NCBI GenBank assembly: GCA_964625225.1 | Contig: CAZVAR010000007.1 | Span: 1 to 58,932, forward strand | DNA from: CAZVAR01 sp964625225 | Lineage (GTDB): Bacteria > Pseudomonadota > Alphaproteobacteria > JAJUGE01 | Reading direction: 5' to 3' | DNA: 58,932 nucleotides | Part shown: one piece after another, positions 25,295 through 34,816 of the stretch | Numbering within the stretch: position 1 is the stretch's first letter | Layout of the letters: the number at the start of each line of letters is the position of its first letter | Notes under the pieces: generated by a model | Databases searched by the model: none | Told to the model about the DNA's origin: nothing | Seen by the model: only the letters and a program-made list of their open reading frames with translations | Position numbers and translations under genes: made by a program

Positions 25295-26293
25295 CTACTT
25301 GCCCGTGGCCTCGCGGTACTTCTCGATCACCTCCTTCGCCTTCGGGCCGGCCGAGGCGATGAAGGCGGCCCACATCGGCTCGGCCACCTTCAGCAGTTCA
25401 CCCTTCAGCTCGGGGCTGGGGTCGATGACCTCGATGCCGTTTTCCCGCAGGGTGGCGAGCTTGGCTTCATCCTCCTCGCGGCTGACCTGCCAGAATTTCG
25501 GCTCCAGGTCCTTCGCCAGCTTTTCGATCGCCTCGCGATGCTCCGGCTTCAGCCGGTTCCAGGCGTCGAGGTTCACGTTGACCATGTTCGAGGCGGATTG
25601 CCAATTGAACCGGTTCATGTGTCCCAGGAACTCCCAGAACTTGCCGTCGACCCCGGACGAACTGGAGGTGGTGACGCCGTCGATCGCGCCCGAGGCCAGC
25701 GAAGGTACCACGTCGCCCCACGGGAGCTGCTTCGGTGCCGCACCGAGGGCGCTGAAGAAGTCGAGGCCGTTCTTGTCCACCACGCGAAGCCGGAAGCCCT
25801 GCAGGTCCGCGAGCGTGTTGATCGGCTTCTTGGAGTAGACTGCCTGGCCGGGCCAGGGAACGATATAGAGAATCTTCTGATTGTTCTTGCGGGCGAGCTC
25901 CTCGTAGACGGGGCGCGAGAACTCCTGCAGCTGCTTCAACTCCTCATAGCCCGCGGCGAGATAAGGTACGGATTCGATCCCGAAGAACGGCTCCTCGCCG
26001 ACCTGCTGGTTGAGCAGGATGTCGCCGATCGGCACCAGGCCGTCGCGCACGGCTCGCAACATCTCCGGGCCCTTGAAGCCGAGTGCGCCACCCGGGTGGA
26101 TATTGATCACCACCTCCCCACCGGTCGCTTCCTTGACCGCCTCGGCAAAGGTTTCGGCGTTCTTGACGTGGAAGTTTCCAGGCGGCCAGGCGAGTGGCAT
26201 GTCCCAGCTTGTCGCCGCATCCGCCGAACCGAACGGTGACCCTGCCGTGACCACCGCCGCCGCCGCAATGGCGAGAATCCTCAGAGCGCGCAT
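25295..26293 (-). CDS. TRAP transporter substrate-binding protein (DctP family)
   Basis: A 332-residue periplasmic binding protein. The N-terminus (MRALRILAIAAAAVVTAG, then ADAATSWD) is a Sec signal peptide. The mature part has the DctP features INIHPGGALGFKGPEMLRAV, NTLADLQGFRLRVV (with the Arg that normally contacts the ligand carboxylate), and WGDVVPSLASGAIDGV. The ATG at 26293 has AGGGAAG upstream and gives a clean signal peptide; an in-frame start 54 bases earlier does not. It is the first gene of the minus-strand TRAP-pxpBC operon and divergent from pxpA over about 200 bases, which probably hold both promoters. A carboxylate such as 5-oxoproline is the inferred ligand. Confidence 0.92.
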   Translation of the reverse strand: MRALRILAIAAAAVVTAGSPFGSADAATSWDMPLAWPPGNFHVKNAETFAEAVKEATGGEVVINIHPGGALGFKGPEMLRAVRDGLVPIGDILLNQQVGEEPFFGIESVPYLAAGYEELKQLQEFSRPVYEELARKNNQKILYIVPWPGQAVYSKKPINTLADLQGFRLRVVDKNGLDFFSALGAAPKQLPWGDVVPSLASGAIDGVTTSSSSGVDGKFWEFLGHMNRFNWQSASNMVNVNLDAWNRLKPEHREAIEKLAKDLEPKFWQVSREEDEAKLATLRENGIEVIDPSPELKGELLKVAEPMWAAFIASAGPKAKEVIEKYREATGK

Positions 26294-26494
26294 CAACTTC
26301 CCTTTCCTTAAAGCGGTTCCCGTTATCGGCCACGCGTTCCCAAGCAATTCTCATGCCGGTGCGTGACATCGCCAGACCGCCTCGCCAGGACGGCGGATCG
26401 CTCCGCTGGTCGGACGGCGAGGCATTGCAGCCAGTGCGCCGCATGCGCTACCAGTCTGTCAACGGATAACGACTGTCCATCCGGAGATGATCGG

Positions 26495-27271
26495 ATGACC
26501 CTCACCGTCGACCTCAACTCCGACATGGGTGAAAGCTTCGGCGTCTACACCCTTGGCGATGATCCGGCGATGCTGCGCATCGTCACCAGTGCCAACGTTG
26601 CCTGCGGCTTCCATGCCGGCGATCCGCTGGTGATGCACCGGACGGCCGCGCTGGCGAAACAGAACGGGGTCGCGATCGGCGCCCATCCGGGGTTCCGCGA
26701 TCTCTGGGGCTTCGGGCGTCGTCCGATCATGGGCGAGCGGCCGGAAGACGTGGAAAAGGAGATCGCCTACCAGGTCGGCGCCTTACAGGCGGTCGCTGCG
26801 ATGGCGGGCCACCGCGTGACGCATCTCAAGACGCACGGTTCGCTGGGCAACATCGCTGCGGTAGACGCGGATCTGGCCATGGCGGTGGCGCGGGCCTGTG
26901 CAGCGATCGACCGGGACCTCTTCTTCGTCGCGATCCCCGGCACCGAGATCGAGAAAGCCGGCGAGAAGCTTGGCCTGCGCGTGGTCCGCGAGATCTACGC
27001 CGACCGCACCTACGACGACGCCGGCAATCTCACCCCCCGCAAGGAGCCTGGCGCGGTTATCCACGACCCGGATCTTGCCTGCCGCCGGGTGATCCAGATG
27101 CTCGAAGAGCAGGCGATAACTTCGGTGAACGGCAAGAAGATCCCGGTCAGAATCGACACGATTTGCGTCCACGGCGACAACCCGGCCGCGGTCGGGATGG
27201 CTCGCAGCATCCGAGAAGCGCTGACCCGCGCGGGTGTGACGCTGCGACCCTTCAGCGAGTTCTTGTCATAG
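26495..27271 (+). CDS. pxpA: 5-oxoprolinase subunit A (LamB/YcsF family)
   Basis: A 258-residue LamB/YcsF protein. The signature VDLNSDMGESFGVYTLGDD is at the N-terminus, followed by TSANVACGFHAGDP, GAHPGFRDLWGFGRR, HLKTHGSLGN and DTICVHGDNPAAVGMARSIR. PxpA completes the PxpABC 5-oxoprolinase. ATG 26495 with GGAG 8 bases upstream is the clear start. It is transcribed away from the TRAP-pxpBC operon and toward hyuA/hyuB, so the complex is encoded on two divergent transcripts. Confidence 0.93.
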   Translation: MTLTVDLNSDMGESFGVYTLGDDPAMLRIVTSANVACGFHAGDPLVMHRTAALAKQNGVAIGAHPGFRDLWGFGRRPIMGERPEDVEKEIAYQVGALQAVAAMAGHRVTHLKTHGSLGNIAAVDADLAMAVARACAAIDRDLFFVAIPGTEIEKAGEKLGLRVVREIYADRTYDDAGNLTPRKEPGAVIHDPDLACRRVIQMLEEQAITSVNGKKIPVRIDTICVHGDNPAAVGMARSIREALTRAGVTLRPFSEFLS

Positions 27272-27427
27272 GCCCCGCTGTCATCACCCCGTGACCGGAC
27301 CCCGCGCTCCCGCACGTCCAGGGCAGACGCTCTTCGCTTCTGCTCCCGTCCCGAATCCGCGGTGCCGCGCGGCGAAGTCCGTTCGTTGTTGCCTCGAAGC
27401 CCGGTACGACCGGTCAAGGACATGAAC

Positions 27428-29518
27428 ATGAGCCAGAGAACGGGATCGGCGCGAATCGCCGTCGACATTGGCGGGACCTTCACGGACGTGGCTGTCGAGA
27501 CGTCCGCCGGACTGTTCACCACCAAGGTCCTCACCACGCCCCGGGCTCCCGAGGATGGCGTTATGGCCGGGATCGAGGCCGCTATGGCGGAGGCCGGCCT
27601 GAGCCCGGGCGACATCGCGGTCATCATTCACGGCACCACCCTCGCCACCAATGCCCTGATCGAGCGCAAGGGCGCCAAGACGGCTCTCGTCGTTACCGAG
27701 GGCTTCCGCGACTCGCTCGAGATGGCATACGAGAACCGGTTCGAGCAGTACGACATCAATATGGACCGGCCGGCGCCGCTGGTCCCGCGCTACCTGCGCC
27801 TGCCGGTGCGAGAGCGCATGAACGCCGGCGGCGAACCCCTCGTCCCTCTTGATGAATCGTCGGTCGAGGCCATCGTCCCGACGCTCCGGGAGCACGGAAT
27901 CGAGAGCGTGGCGATCGGGCTCCTTCATTCTTATGCGAACCCCGCCCACGAGATTCGCGTTGCCGAAATCCTGAAAGCGGCGATGCCGGACCTGTGGATC
28001 ACCCGTTCCTCGGAAGTCTGCCCCGAGGTGCGCGAGTATGAGCGCCAGTCGACCGCCTGCGCCAACGCCTACGTCCAGCCGATCATGGCGCGCTACCTGA
28101 CCAACCTCGACCGGCGCCTCACCGCAGCGGGCTACACCTGCCCGCTCTTCCTGATGATGTCCGGCGGCGGCATCACGACGCTGGAGACGGCGATCGCCAA
28201 CCCAATCCGCCTGGTCGAGTCCGGCCCGGCCGGCGGAGCGATCCTGGCCTCCTTCATCGCCGCCGAATGCGGCTTGCCGGAGGTACTGTCCTTCGACATG
28301 GGCGGCACAACGGCCAAGATCTGCCTGATCGATGACGGCAAGCCGCAATCGTCGCGGACCTTCGAGGTCGCCCGCGTTTACCGGTTTATGAAGGGAAGCG
28401 GGCTGCCGCTGCGCATTCCCGTCATCGAGATGGTCGAGATCGGCGCCGGCGGCGGCTCGATCGCACATGTCGACAGCATGCGCCGAATCAATGTCGGGCC
28501 GGAGAGCGCCGGGTCCGAACCGGGTCCCGCCTGCTACGATCGGGGAGGCGCCGAGCCGACGGTCACGGATGCCGATGTCGTGCTCGGCCGGATCGATCCG
28601 GTTGGGTTCGCCGGAGGCCGCGTGACGCTCAACCCTTCGAAGGCCGAGGCTGCGGTGTCCACCCGTGTGGGTGCTGCCCTCGATCTCCCGCCGGTCCTGG
28701 CCGCCTTCGGCATCGCGGAGATGGTCGACGAGAACATGGCGAATGCCGCCCGGGTCCATGCCATCGAGCGCGGCAAGAATATCGGCACACGCGCGATGGT
28801 CGCCTTCGGAGGCGCGGCGCCTCTGCACGCGGCGCGTCTCGCCGAGAAGCTCGGGATCGATCGGGTGATCGTGCCGACCGGTGCGGGCGTCGGCTCGGCG
28901 ATCGGTTTCCTGCGTGCCCCGATCGCTTATGAAGTGGTGCGCAGCCGTTACATGCGCCTGTCCGACTTCGATCCGCTGGCGGCCGACGCCGTGCTGGCCG
29001 AGATGCAGGACGAAGCCTATGCGGTCGTACGTCGCGGTGCCCCGGACGCCGAGACCGAGGAAACCCGGACCGCGTTCATGCGCTACGTCGGACAGGGCCA
29101 CGAGATCGTCGTACCACTGCCCTTGCGCCGCCTTGATGCAAGCGATGCCGAGGCATTCCGCGACGCCTTCGCGGAGGTCTATACCGCGCTCTACGGCCGC
29201 ACGATTCCAGATCTCGATATCGAGATCCTGAGTTGGACGCTGACCGTCAGTACGGCGAGCCCGGCGCCCGAGCGTGTCGCCGATCTTGCCGCGAAGGCGC
29301 CTCCGGCGCCGGTGGGTCACCGGCGCCTGTTCGACCCCGGCAAGGGTGAGCACATCGAGGTGCCCGTCTACCGGCGCTCCGACTTGTCTCCCGGAACGCG
29401 CATCGACGGCCCGGCGGTAATTGCCGAAGACCAGACTACGACCATCGTTTCGCCCGCCTTCGACGCGCATGTGAATGCGCTTGGATATCTGGTGCTGGAG
29501 CGGAGACCGGCGCGATAG
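27428..29518 (+). CDS. hyuA: hydantoinase/oxoprolinase family protein, subunit A (HyuA-like)
   Basis: A 696-residue ATP-binding subunit of the hydantoinase A/oxoprolinase family. The N-terminal ASKHA phosphate loop is VDIGGTFTDVAVET. It is followed by IHGTTLATNALIERKGAKTA, SVAIGLLHSYANPAHE, MSGGGITTLE, FDMGGTTAKICLIDDG and EIGAGGGSIAHVD. Such proteins with an HyuB partner hydrolyse 5-oxoproline or N-methylhydantoin with ATP, or carboxylate aromatic ketones. The second of two close ATGs (27428) is used because AAGGA lies 7 bases upstream. The gene follows pxpA by 156 bases and precedes hyuB by 87. Substrate is not settled, but context favours 5-oxoproline or a hydantoin. Confidence 0.9.
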   Translation: MSQRTGSARIAVDIGGTFTDVAVETSAGLFTTKVLTTPRAPEDGVMAGIEAAMAEAGLSPGDIAVIIHGTTLATNALIERKGAKTALVVTEGFRDSLEMAYENRFEQYDINMDRPAPLVPRYLRLPVRERMNAGGEPLVPLDESSVEAIVPTLREHGIESVAIGLLHSYANPAHEIRVAEILKAAMPDLWITRSSEVCPEVREYERQSTACANAYVQPIMARYLTNLDRRLTAAGYTCPLFLMMSGGGITTLETAIANPIRLVESGPAGGAILASFIAAECGLPEVLSFDMGGTTAKICLIDDGKPQSSRTFEVARVYRFMKGSGLPLRIPVIEMVEIGAGGGSIAHVDSMRRINVGPESAGSEPGPACYDRGGAEPTVTDADVVLGRIDPVGFAGGRVTLNPSKAEAAVSTRVGAALDLPPVLAAFGIAEMVDENMANAARVHAIERGKNIGTRAMVAFGGAAPLHAARLAEKLGIDRVIVPTGAGVGSAIGFLRAPIAYEVVRSRYMRLSDFDPLAADAVLAEMQDEAYAVVRRGAPDAETEETRTAFMRYVGQGHEIVVPLPLRRLDASDAEAFRDAFAEVYTALYGRTIPDLDIEILSWTLTVSTASPAPERVADLAAKAPPAPVGHRRLFDPGKGEHIEVPVYRRSDLSPGTRIDGPAVIAEDQTTTIVSPAFDAHVNALGYLVLERRPAR

Positions 29519-29605
29519 CGGAGGTGGCCATCGGCCGGCCCTGATTCGGCGGACAGAACGGGCGGGCCGGGCCCCGCCTCTACGAACGAACGGACGCACG
29601 CAACC

Positions 29606-31336
29606 ATGACCGTCAACGATCCCCTCGCCCAGATTCACATGCAGATCATGTGGAACCGCCTGATCTCCGTGGTGGAGGAGCAGGCACAGACGCTGGTTCG
29701 CACCGCCTTCAGCACCCCGGTGCGCGAGGCGGGCGACCTCTCCGCCGGCGTTTTCGACCTGAAAGGGCGGATGCTGGCGCAGGCCGTCACCGGAACGCCC
29801 GGCCACATCAACGCGATGGCCGCCTCGGTCGGACACTTTCTCCGGAAGTTCCCGGTCGAGACCATGCAAGAGGGCGACGTCTTCATCACCAACGACCCAT
29901 GGCTGGGCACCGGCCATCTCAACGATTTCACGGTCGTCTCTCCCACCTTCCTTCGCGGCCGGGTTGTCGCGCTGTTCGCCTCGACCAGCCATGTCGTGGA
30001 CGTGGGCGGGCTCGGCTTCGGACCGGACGGCCGGCAGGTCTATGAGGAAGGTATCTACGTCCCGATCATGCATCTCGCCCGGCGCGGTGAGATGAACCGT
30101 GATCTGCTGGAGATTATTCGCTGGAACGTTCGTGAACCGATCCAGGTTGAAGGCGATCTCTATTCGCTCGAGGCATGCAACGAGACCGGCTCTCGCCGTC
30201 TGATCGAGATGATGGACGAGTTCGGTCTCACGTCGATCGAGCCGCTGGCCGAGTACATTATCGGGAATTCGTACCAGGCCATGCTCGAGGAAATCCGCAA
30301 GCTGCGGCCGGGCGAATACCGCAACGTCATGCGGATCGACGGTTACGAGAAGGAACTCGACCTCGTCGCCACGATGCGGATCGGCGAGGACGGTATTGAG
30401 GTCGATTTCGCGGGAACCTCGCCGGTCTCCACCTACGGGATCAACGTCCCTCTGACCTATACGCAGGCCTATGCCTCGTTCGGGGTGCGTTGCGTCGTCG
30501 GCCCGAAGATACCGAACAACGCCGGGTCCTTGTCTGCCGTGCGGGTCACGGCGCCCGAGGGCTGCGTCCTCAATGCCCCTCATCCCTGCGCCGTCACGGC
30601 GCGTCACGTAATCGGCCAGATGCTTCCCGATGTCGTGCTCGGATGCCTGCACGATGTGATCCCGGGCGAGGTCTTGGCGGAAGGCACTTCCTGCCTGTGG
30701 AACCCGATCCTGCTCGGCGGGCATGGCCTGGCCGGTGACGCGGACGAGACCCGAAACGCAACGGCCTTTGCGGTCAACAGCTTCCATGCCGGAGGGATGG
30801 GCGCCAGGCCGACCAAGGACGGGCTCAATGCGACTGCTTTCCCCTCGGGCGTGCGTAATACGCCGGTCGAGGTCACCGAAACGATTGCGCCGCTAATCTG
30901 CTGGCGCAAGGAGTATCGGACCGACTCCGGCGGCCCGGGGACCTGGCGGGGCGGAACGGGCCAGATCATGGAATGGGCGAGTGCCGAGGGCGCACCGTTC
31001 GCCATCAACGCCATGTTCGATCGCGTCGACAATCCGCCGCGCGGGCGGAATGGTGGGCGCAACGGCGTCCCCGGCCGCCTCTACCTGCGCTCGGGCAAGA
31101 CGCTGTCCGGCAAAGGCCGACAGCCGATTCCGGCGGGCGATCGCCTCGTGCTGGAGATGCCCGGCGGTGCGGGATTCGGTGACCCGTTCAGCCGCGCCCC
31201 CGAGCTGGTGGCCCTCGATGTTCGGAACGGCTTCGTGAGTCGCGAGGCGGCGCGCCGCGACTACGGGGTCGTGCTGCGCGATGACGGGTCCGTCGATGAG
31301 GAGGCCACGCGGAGCGCACGTGCCGGTGCGGCCTGA
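29606..31336 (+). CDS. hyuB: hydantoinase B/oxoprolinase family protein (HyuB-like)
   Basis: A 576-residue partner of HyuA. Family blocks are IMWNRLISVVEEQAQTLVRTAFS, AGDLSAGVFDLKGRMLAQ, TGTPGHINAM, ITNDPWLGTGHLNDF and EGIYVPIMHLARRGEMNRD. The C-terminal part has YRTDSGGPGTWRGGTGQ and MPGGAGFGDP. With HyuA it would form an ATP-dependent amide-ring hydrolase (5-oxoprolinase or N-methylhydantoinase) or a related carboxylase; the sequence alone does not choose. It is the last gene of the plus-strand run that starts with pxpA. Confidence 0.92.
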   Translation: MTVNDPLAQIHMQIMWNRLISVVEEQAQTLVRTAFSTPVREAGDLSAGVFDLKGRMLAQAVTGTPGHINAMAASVGHFLRKFPVETMQEGDVFITNDPWLGTGHLNDFTVVSPTFLRGRVVALFASTSHVVDVGGLGFGPDGRQVYEEGIYVPIMHLARRGEMNRDLLEIIRWNVREPIQVEGDLYSLEACNETGSRRLIEMMDEFGLTSIEPLAEYIIGNSYQAMLEEIRKLRPGEYRNVMRIDGYEKELDLVATMRIGEDGIEVDFAGTSPVSTYGINVPLTYTQAYASFGVRCVVGPKIPNNAGSLSAVRVTAPEGCVLNAPHPCAVTARHVIGQMLPDVVLGCLHDVIPGEVLAEGTSCLWNPILLGGHGLAGDADETRNATAFAVNSFHAGGMGARPTKDGLNATAFPSGVRNTPVEVTETIAPLICWRKEYRTDSGGPGTWRGGTGQIMEWASAEGAPFAINAMFDRVDNPPRGRNGGRNGVPGRLYLRSGKTLSGKGRQPIPAGDRLVLEMPGGAGFGDPFSRAPELVALDVRNGFVSREAARRDYGVVLRDDGSVDEEATRSARAGAA

Positions 31337-31426
31337 CCGCCTCGCACCACTGTGGCGCGACAGTTACGCCTGCAGGCCTAATACTCTCGAACGTACTGAA
31401 ATTCTGCGGCCGGCAGCGGGCCTTCC

Positions 31427-31454
31427 TTGAACCTGCTTGCGTTTCGTCTAACAT
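31427..31454 (+). promoter_or_regulatory. possible sigma-70-type promoter
   Basis: TTGAAC at 31427 and TAACAT at 31449 are separated by 16 bp, in the gap between hyuB and the MipA-like gene, 64 bp before its ATG. Similarity to the consensus is moderate. Confidence 0.3.
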
Positions 31455-31517
31455 AGCTCGCATGGGCTTGGCCGCGAACCGTCCGTTAACGATACCAGTG
31501 ATAACATCGCGGTGTTC

Positions 31518-32318
31518 ATGCACGGGAGTTGGGTTGGAGTGACCGGACGGGCCGCCATCCTGTTGATCCCACTGCTGGTGGGCCTAGGGGCAGCCCCGGC
31601 CGATGCGCAGACGCGGATTCGCATATCGGAGCCGGGTACCGGGGACGTGGTGACGAGTTCCCTCGGCTCCGGCGATCTCCTGTTCTCGCCGCGACCGCTG
31701 GAGAGTGACGAGGGATTTGCCTTCACACCTGCCCCGCCCCAGGGCAGCTCCCTGAGGGACAGCCTCTTCCTGGGATCGATCGGCGGCATTGAGGCCGAGT
31801 TGCTGCGGGGTTCCAATTTCGCGGCGGGTGTCAGTTCCCGCTCCGAGCGACTCCACCACCGTCTCGACCTCGGCGGCATCGACTCGACGCTGGAGTTCGG
31901 CGCGTTCGGTGAAATCTTCTTCGACGACTGGTCCATCATCGGCCGCGTCGGCCAGGATTTCTCCAACAATGGCGGCGGCTTCGTGGCCGATCTGGGCGTG
32001 AAATGGGCGTCCCAGATCTCCAACCGCTGGCGGGTCGAGCTCGGCTCGGAGATCAGCTGGGGCAGCGGCGAGTATATGGGCCGCGCCTTCGGCGTCGACG
32101 CGCGTGAGGCCGCCGGCACCGGGCTGAGGCTCTACGATCCCTCACCGGGGCTGAAGGACGTCACCGTCTCGGGCGCCGTTACCTATTCCGTGTCCGAGAA
32201 CTGGACCGTCGGCGGCCTGATCGGCGCACAGCGGCTGATCGGCGCGGCCGCCTCCAGCCCGCTGATCACCGACGAGGAGGAATTCTTCGGCGGGATCAGC
32301 CTCGACTACCGCTTCTGA
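31518..32318 (+). CDS. MipA/OmpV-like outer-membrane protein
   Basis: A 266-residue exported protein. The N-terminus has a hydrophobic segment (GRAAILLIPLLVGLGAAPADA) ending in a signal-peptidase site before QTRIRI. The rest alternates polar and hydrophobic residues as in a beta-barrel (EFGAFGEIFFDDWSIIGRVG, FVADLGVKWASQISNRWRVE) and ends GGISLDYRF with the C-terminal Phe typical of outer-membrane proteins. The C-terminal GVDAREAAGTGLRLYDPSPG and ENWTVGGLIGAQRLIGAAASSP fit the MipA/OmpV scaffolding family. ATG 31518 is used; a GTG six bases earlier is in frame. Its exact role is unknown. Confidence 0.75.
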   Translation: MHGSWVGVTGRAAILLIPLLVGLGAAPADAQTRIRISEPGTGDVVTSSLGSGDLLFSPRPLESDEGFAFTPAPPQGSSLRDSLFLGSIGGIEAELLRGSNFAAGVSSRSERLHHRLDLGGIDSTLEFGAFGEIFFDDWSIIGRVGQDFSNNGGGFVADLGVKWASQISNRWRVELGSEISWGSGEYMGRAFGVDAREAAGTGLRLYDPSPGLKDVTVSGAVTYSVSENWTVGGLIGAQRLIGAAASSPLITDEEEFFGGISLDYRF

Positions 32319-32342
32319 GCTCGCTGAGTCCGAACTGTCGGG

Positions 32343-32367
32343 CCGATCCGGCTGGACAGCCGATCGG
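32343..32367 (+). terminator. probable terminator hairpin after the MipA-like gene
   Basis: CCGATCCGGCT pairs with AGCCGATCGG around a GGAC tetraloop, with one bulged C. It lies 24 bases after the stop codon. The stem is strong but no T-tract follows. Confidence 0.45.
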
Positions 32368-32425
32368 TACGGCGTGAACAATCCCCCCTGCGGGCCACGT
32401 TCCGCGGCAAAGCGAGGGAGGACCC

Positions 32426-33448
32426 ATGTCGATCCAGTTCGGGCTGATGAACCGGGGCCAGTTCCCGCTCGGCGACGATATCCGCACCCGCTTTCTCGAA
32501 ATGGTCGAGCAGGTGAGGCTTGCCGACCGGCTCGGCTTCGACTCGATCATGGCCGGGTCGCACTACAGCGCCTGGCCGCTTCTGCACTTCCAGCAGGTCC
32601 CGTTCCTCTCGCGCATGATGGCGGAAGGTCCCAATCTGCGCCTGATCGCCGGGATCGTGCTCCTGCCGCTGCACAAGCCGCTCGATGTCGCCGAACAGTG
32701 GGCGAACATCGACGTGATGTCCGGAGGCAAGCTGATCTTCGGCGTCGGCATCGGCTATCGCGAGGTCGAATTCAAGGCATTCGGCACCACGCAGAAGGAG
32801 GCACCGCGCCGGCTCGAGGAAAGCCTGGAGCTCGTCAAGCGCCTCTGGACGGAGGACAAGGTCAGCTACAAGGGCTCGCATTTCGAGCTCGATGACGCCT
32901 CCTGCCCGATCAAGCCGTTGCAGCGGCCGATGCCACCGATCTGGATCGGCGCCAATGCCGACCCGGCGATCCGCCGTGCCGCGCGCATCGCCGATGCTTG
33001 GTTCGTCAATCCGCACAATCGGATCGACACGATCGCGCGGCAGATGGACGTCTACCGACATGCGCTCGACGAGGCCGGCAAGCCTTTCCCGGCCGAGTTC
33101 CCGATGATGCGGGAGGTCGTGGTCGCCCGCACTCGCGAGGAGGCGATCCGCATGGCCCAGCCCTATCTCGAGGCCAAGTACAAGGCCTACCACCAGTGGG
33201 GCCAGGACAAGGTGATGCCGCAGGGCGACAACGATTTCGGCGTCGTCTACGACGATCTCATCAAGGATCGTTTCCTGTTCGGTTCGCCGGACGAAGTGGC
33301 TGGACAGATTCTGGACCTGGTGAGGCGCTTCGGCGTCAATCACTTCGTCATGGGTGTGCAGTTCCCGGGTATGCCCCAGAGCATGATCCTGGACGAGATG
33401 CAGATGCTCGCGGAGGAGGTTTTTCCGCGGGTGCGCCAGGCGCTGTAG
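32426..33448 (+). CDS. LLM-class flavin-dependent oxidoreductase (luciferase-like), copy 1
   Basis: A 340-residue bacterial-luciferase-like monooxygenase or reductase using reduced FMN or F420. Family blocks are FGLMNRGQFPLGDD, GSHYSAWPLLHFQQVPFLSRM, IVLLPLHKPLDVAEQWANIDVMSGGKLIFGVGIGYREVE (core strand-loop), PIWIGANADPAIRRAARIAD and FGSPDEVAGQILDLVRRFGVNH. The ATG has a GGGAGG ribosome site. It is clearly paralogous to the gene at 34817, with nhaA on the opposite strand between them. Substrate unknown. Confidence 0.9.
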   Translation: MSIQFGLMNRGQFPLGDDIRTRFLEMVEQVRLADRLGFDSIMAGSHYSAWPLLHFQQVPFLSRMMAEGPNLRLIAGIVLLPLHKPLDVAEQWANIDVMSGGKLIFGVGIGYREVEFKAFGTTQKEAPRRLEESLELVKRLWTEDKVSYKGSHFELDDASCPIKPLQRPMPPIWIGANADPAIRRAARIADAWFVNPHNRIDTIARQMDVYRHALDEAGKPFPAEFPMMREVVVARTREEAIRMAQPYLEAKYKAYHQWGQDKVMPQGDNDFGVVYDDLIKDRFLFGSPDEVAGQILDLVRRFGVNHFVMGVQFPGMPQSMILDEMQMLAEEVFPRVRQAL

Positions 33449-33497
33449 ACCTCGCCGGCGCCGGCGCGGCCGGCGGTAAGACGCCTGCCGCAGATCC

Positions 33498-34688
33498 CTA
33501 AATGCCGGCCCGCGCCGGAGCCGGCTGGCGTTCGGTCGCGACACGCAGAACGACATAGCCGACCACCGCCGAAAGCGCCGACCCAGCCAGCACACCCAAG
33601 CGAACCTCGGCCGCCATCGCAGGATCCGGGAAGGCGAGCGTCCCGATGAACAGGCTCATGGTGAAGCCGACGCCGGTCAGCACGGCGACCCCGTAGAACT
33701 GGCTCCAGCGCACGCCCTCCGGTAGCTGTGAGAGGCGAAGCCGGATGGCGGCCCAGGTGAGGCCGAGGACCCCGACCTGCTTGCCGATGAACAGCCCGGC
33801 AGCGATTCCGAGCGGCACCGGATCGACAAAGTCGCTTACCGAGATCCCGGCGAAGGACACGCCCGCATTGGCGAAGGCGAACACCGGCATGATGCCGAAC
33901 GCGACCCACGGCAGCAGCGTGTGCTCGACATGCACGGCCGGGGCCTCGCCGCCGTCGGCGGCCGGGCGGCTGGGCAACGCGAAGGCCAATGCGACTCCGG
34001 CGAGTGTCGCGTGAACGCCCGATTTCAGCACGCACACCCAGAGTACCACGCCGAGGAGGATGTAGCCGCCGAGCCGCATCACGCCGAGCCGGTTCATCGC
34101 GAACAGCCCGACGAGGCAGATCCCGGCCAGCAACAGCGACTCGAGTGCGAGGTCGGCCGTGTAGAACAGGGCAATGATGATGATGGCCCCGAGATCGTCG
34201 ATGATCGCCAGCGCCAGCAGGAAGGTCTTCAGCGCGATGGGAACGCGGTTGCCCAGCAGCGAGAGGATGCCGAGGGCGAAAGCGATGTCGGTCGCCGCCG
34301 GGATCGCCCAGCCGCCCAGCGTTTCCCGGCTGCCGATGTTGATTACGACATAGACCGCGGCCGGTGCCGCCATCCCGCCGATCGCTGCGATGCCGGGGAG
34401 CGATGCCTGCGCCGCCGTGCTGAGATGGCCGTCCAGAATCTCCCGCTTGATCTCCAGGCCGACCAGCAGGAAGAAGATCGCCATCAGCCCGTCGTTGATC
34501 CAGAGCAGCAAGGGCTTCGCCACGAGCAGTGCGCCGACCCGAACCTCGACCGGGGTTGCCAACAGATGGTCGTACATCGGAGCGAGTGGCGAGTTCACCA
34601 TCAGCAGCGCAAGCAAAGCGGCCATCATCAGCACGATCCCGCTGGCGGATTCGAGCCGCAGAAACTCGCGGAGCATGGCGACCGGCAT
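33498..34688 (-). CDS. nhaA: Na+/H+ antiporter NhaA
   Basis: A 396-residue inner-membrane antiporter exchanging H+ for Na+ or Li+. The start FLRLESASGIVLMMAALLALLMVNSPL is typical. The essential aspartates are visible in IPAATDIAFALGILSLLG (Asp133 equivalent) and LAIIDDLGAIIIIALFY (Asp163/Asp164 equivalents). Length matches E. coli NhaA. It is convergent with the first LLM gene (49 bases) and divergent from the second (128 bases), so it is probably transcribed alone. No NhaR-type regulator is nearby. Confidence 0.95.
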   Translation of the reverse strand: MPVAMLREFLRLESASGIVLMMAALLALLMVNSPLAPMYDHLLATPVEVRVGALLVAKPLLLWINDGLMAIFFLLVGLEIKREILDGHLSTAAQASLPGIAAIGGMAAPAAVYVVINIGSRETLGGWAIPAATDIAFALGILSLLGNRVPIALKTFLLALAIIDDLGAIIIIALFYTADLALESLLLAGICLVGLFAMNRLGVMRLGGYILLGVVLWVCVLKSGVHATLAGVALAFALPSRPAADGGEAPAVHVEHTLLPWVAFGIMPVFAFANAGVSFAGISVSDFVDPVPLGIAAGLFIGKQVGVLGLTWAAIRLRLSQLPEGVRWSQFYGVAVLTGVGFTMSLFIGTLAFPDPAMAAEVRLGVLAGSALSAVVGYVVLRVATERQPAPARAGI

Positions 34689-34816
34689 TCTGTTCCTCCG
34701 GATCAGGGTGGATTTACGGATCTTCTCGGGTGGTGACCGGGCACCGGATGGTGCAGAATCCCGTTTGCTCGGCCGATCGGGAGCCGGGCGCGGCGATGCG
34801 GGGGTGGTGGGGAACC

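Noticed and set aside
27284..30787. 1167-codon open frame on the minus strand opposite hyuA/hyuB
   Set aside because: Its translation is rich in Arg, Asp, Gly and His without family motifs, and it lies opposite two genes with clear hydantoinase signatures. It is a GC-rich antisense shadow.
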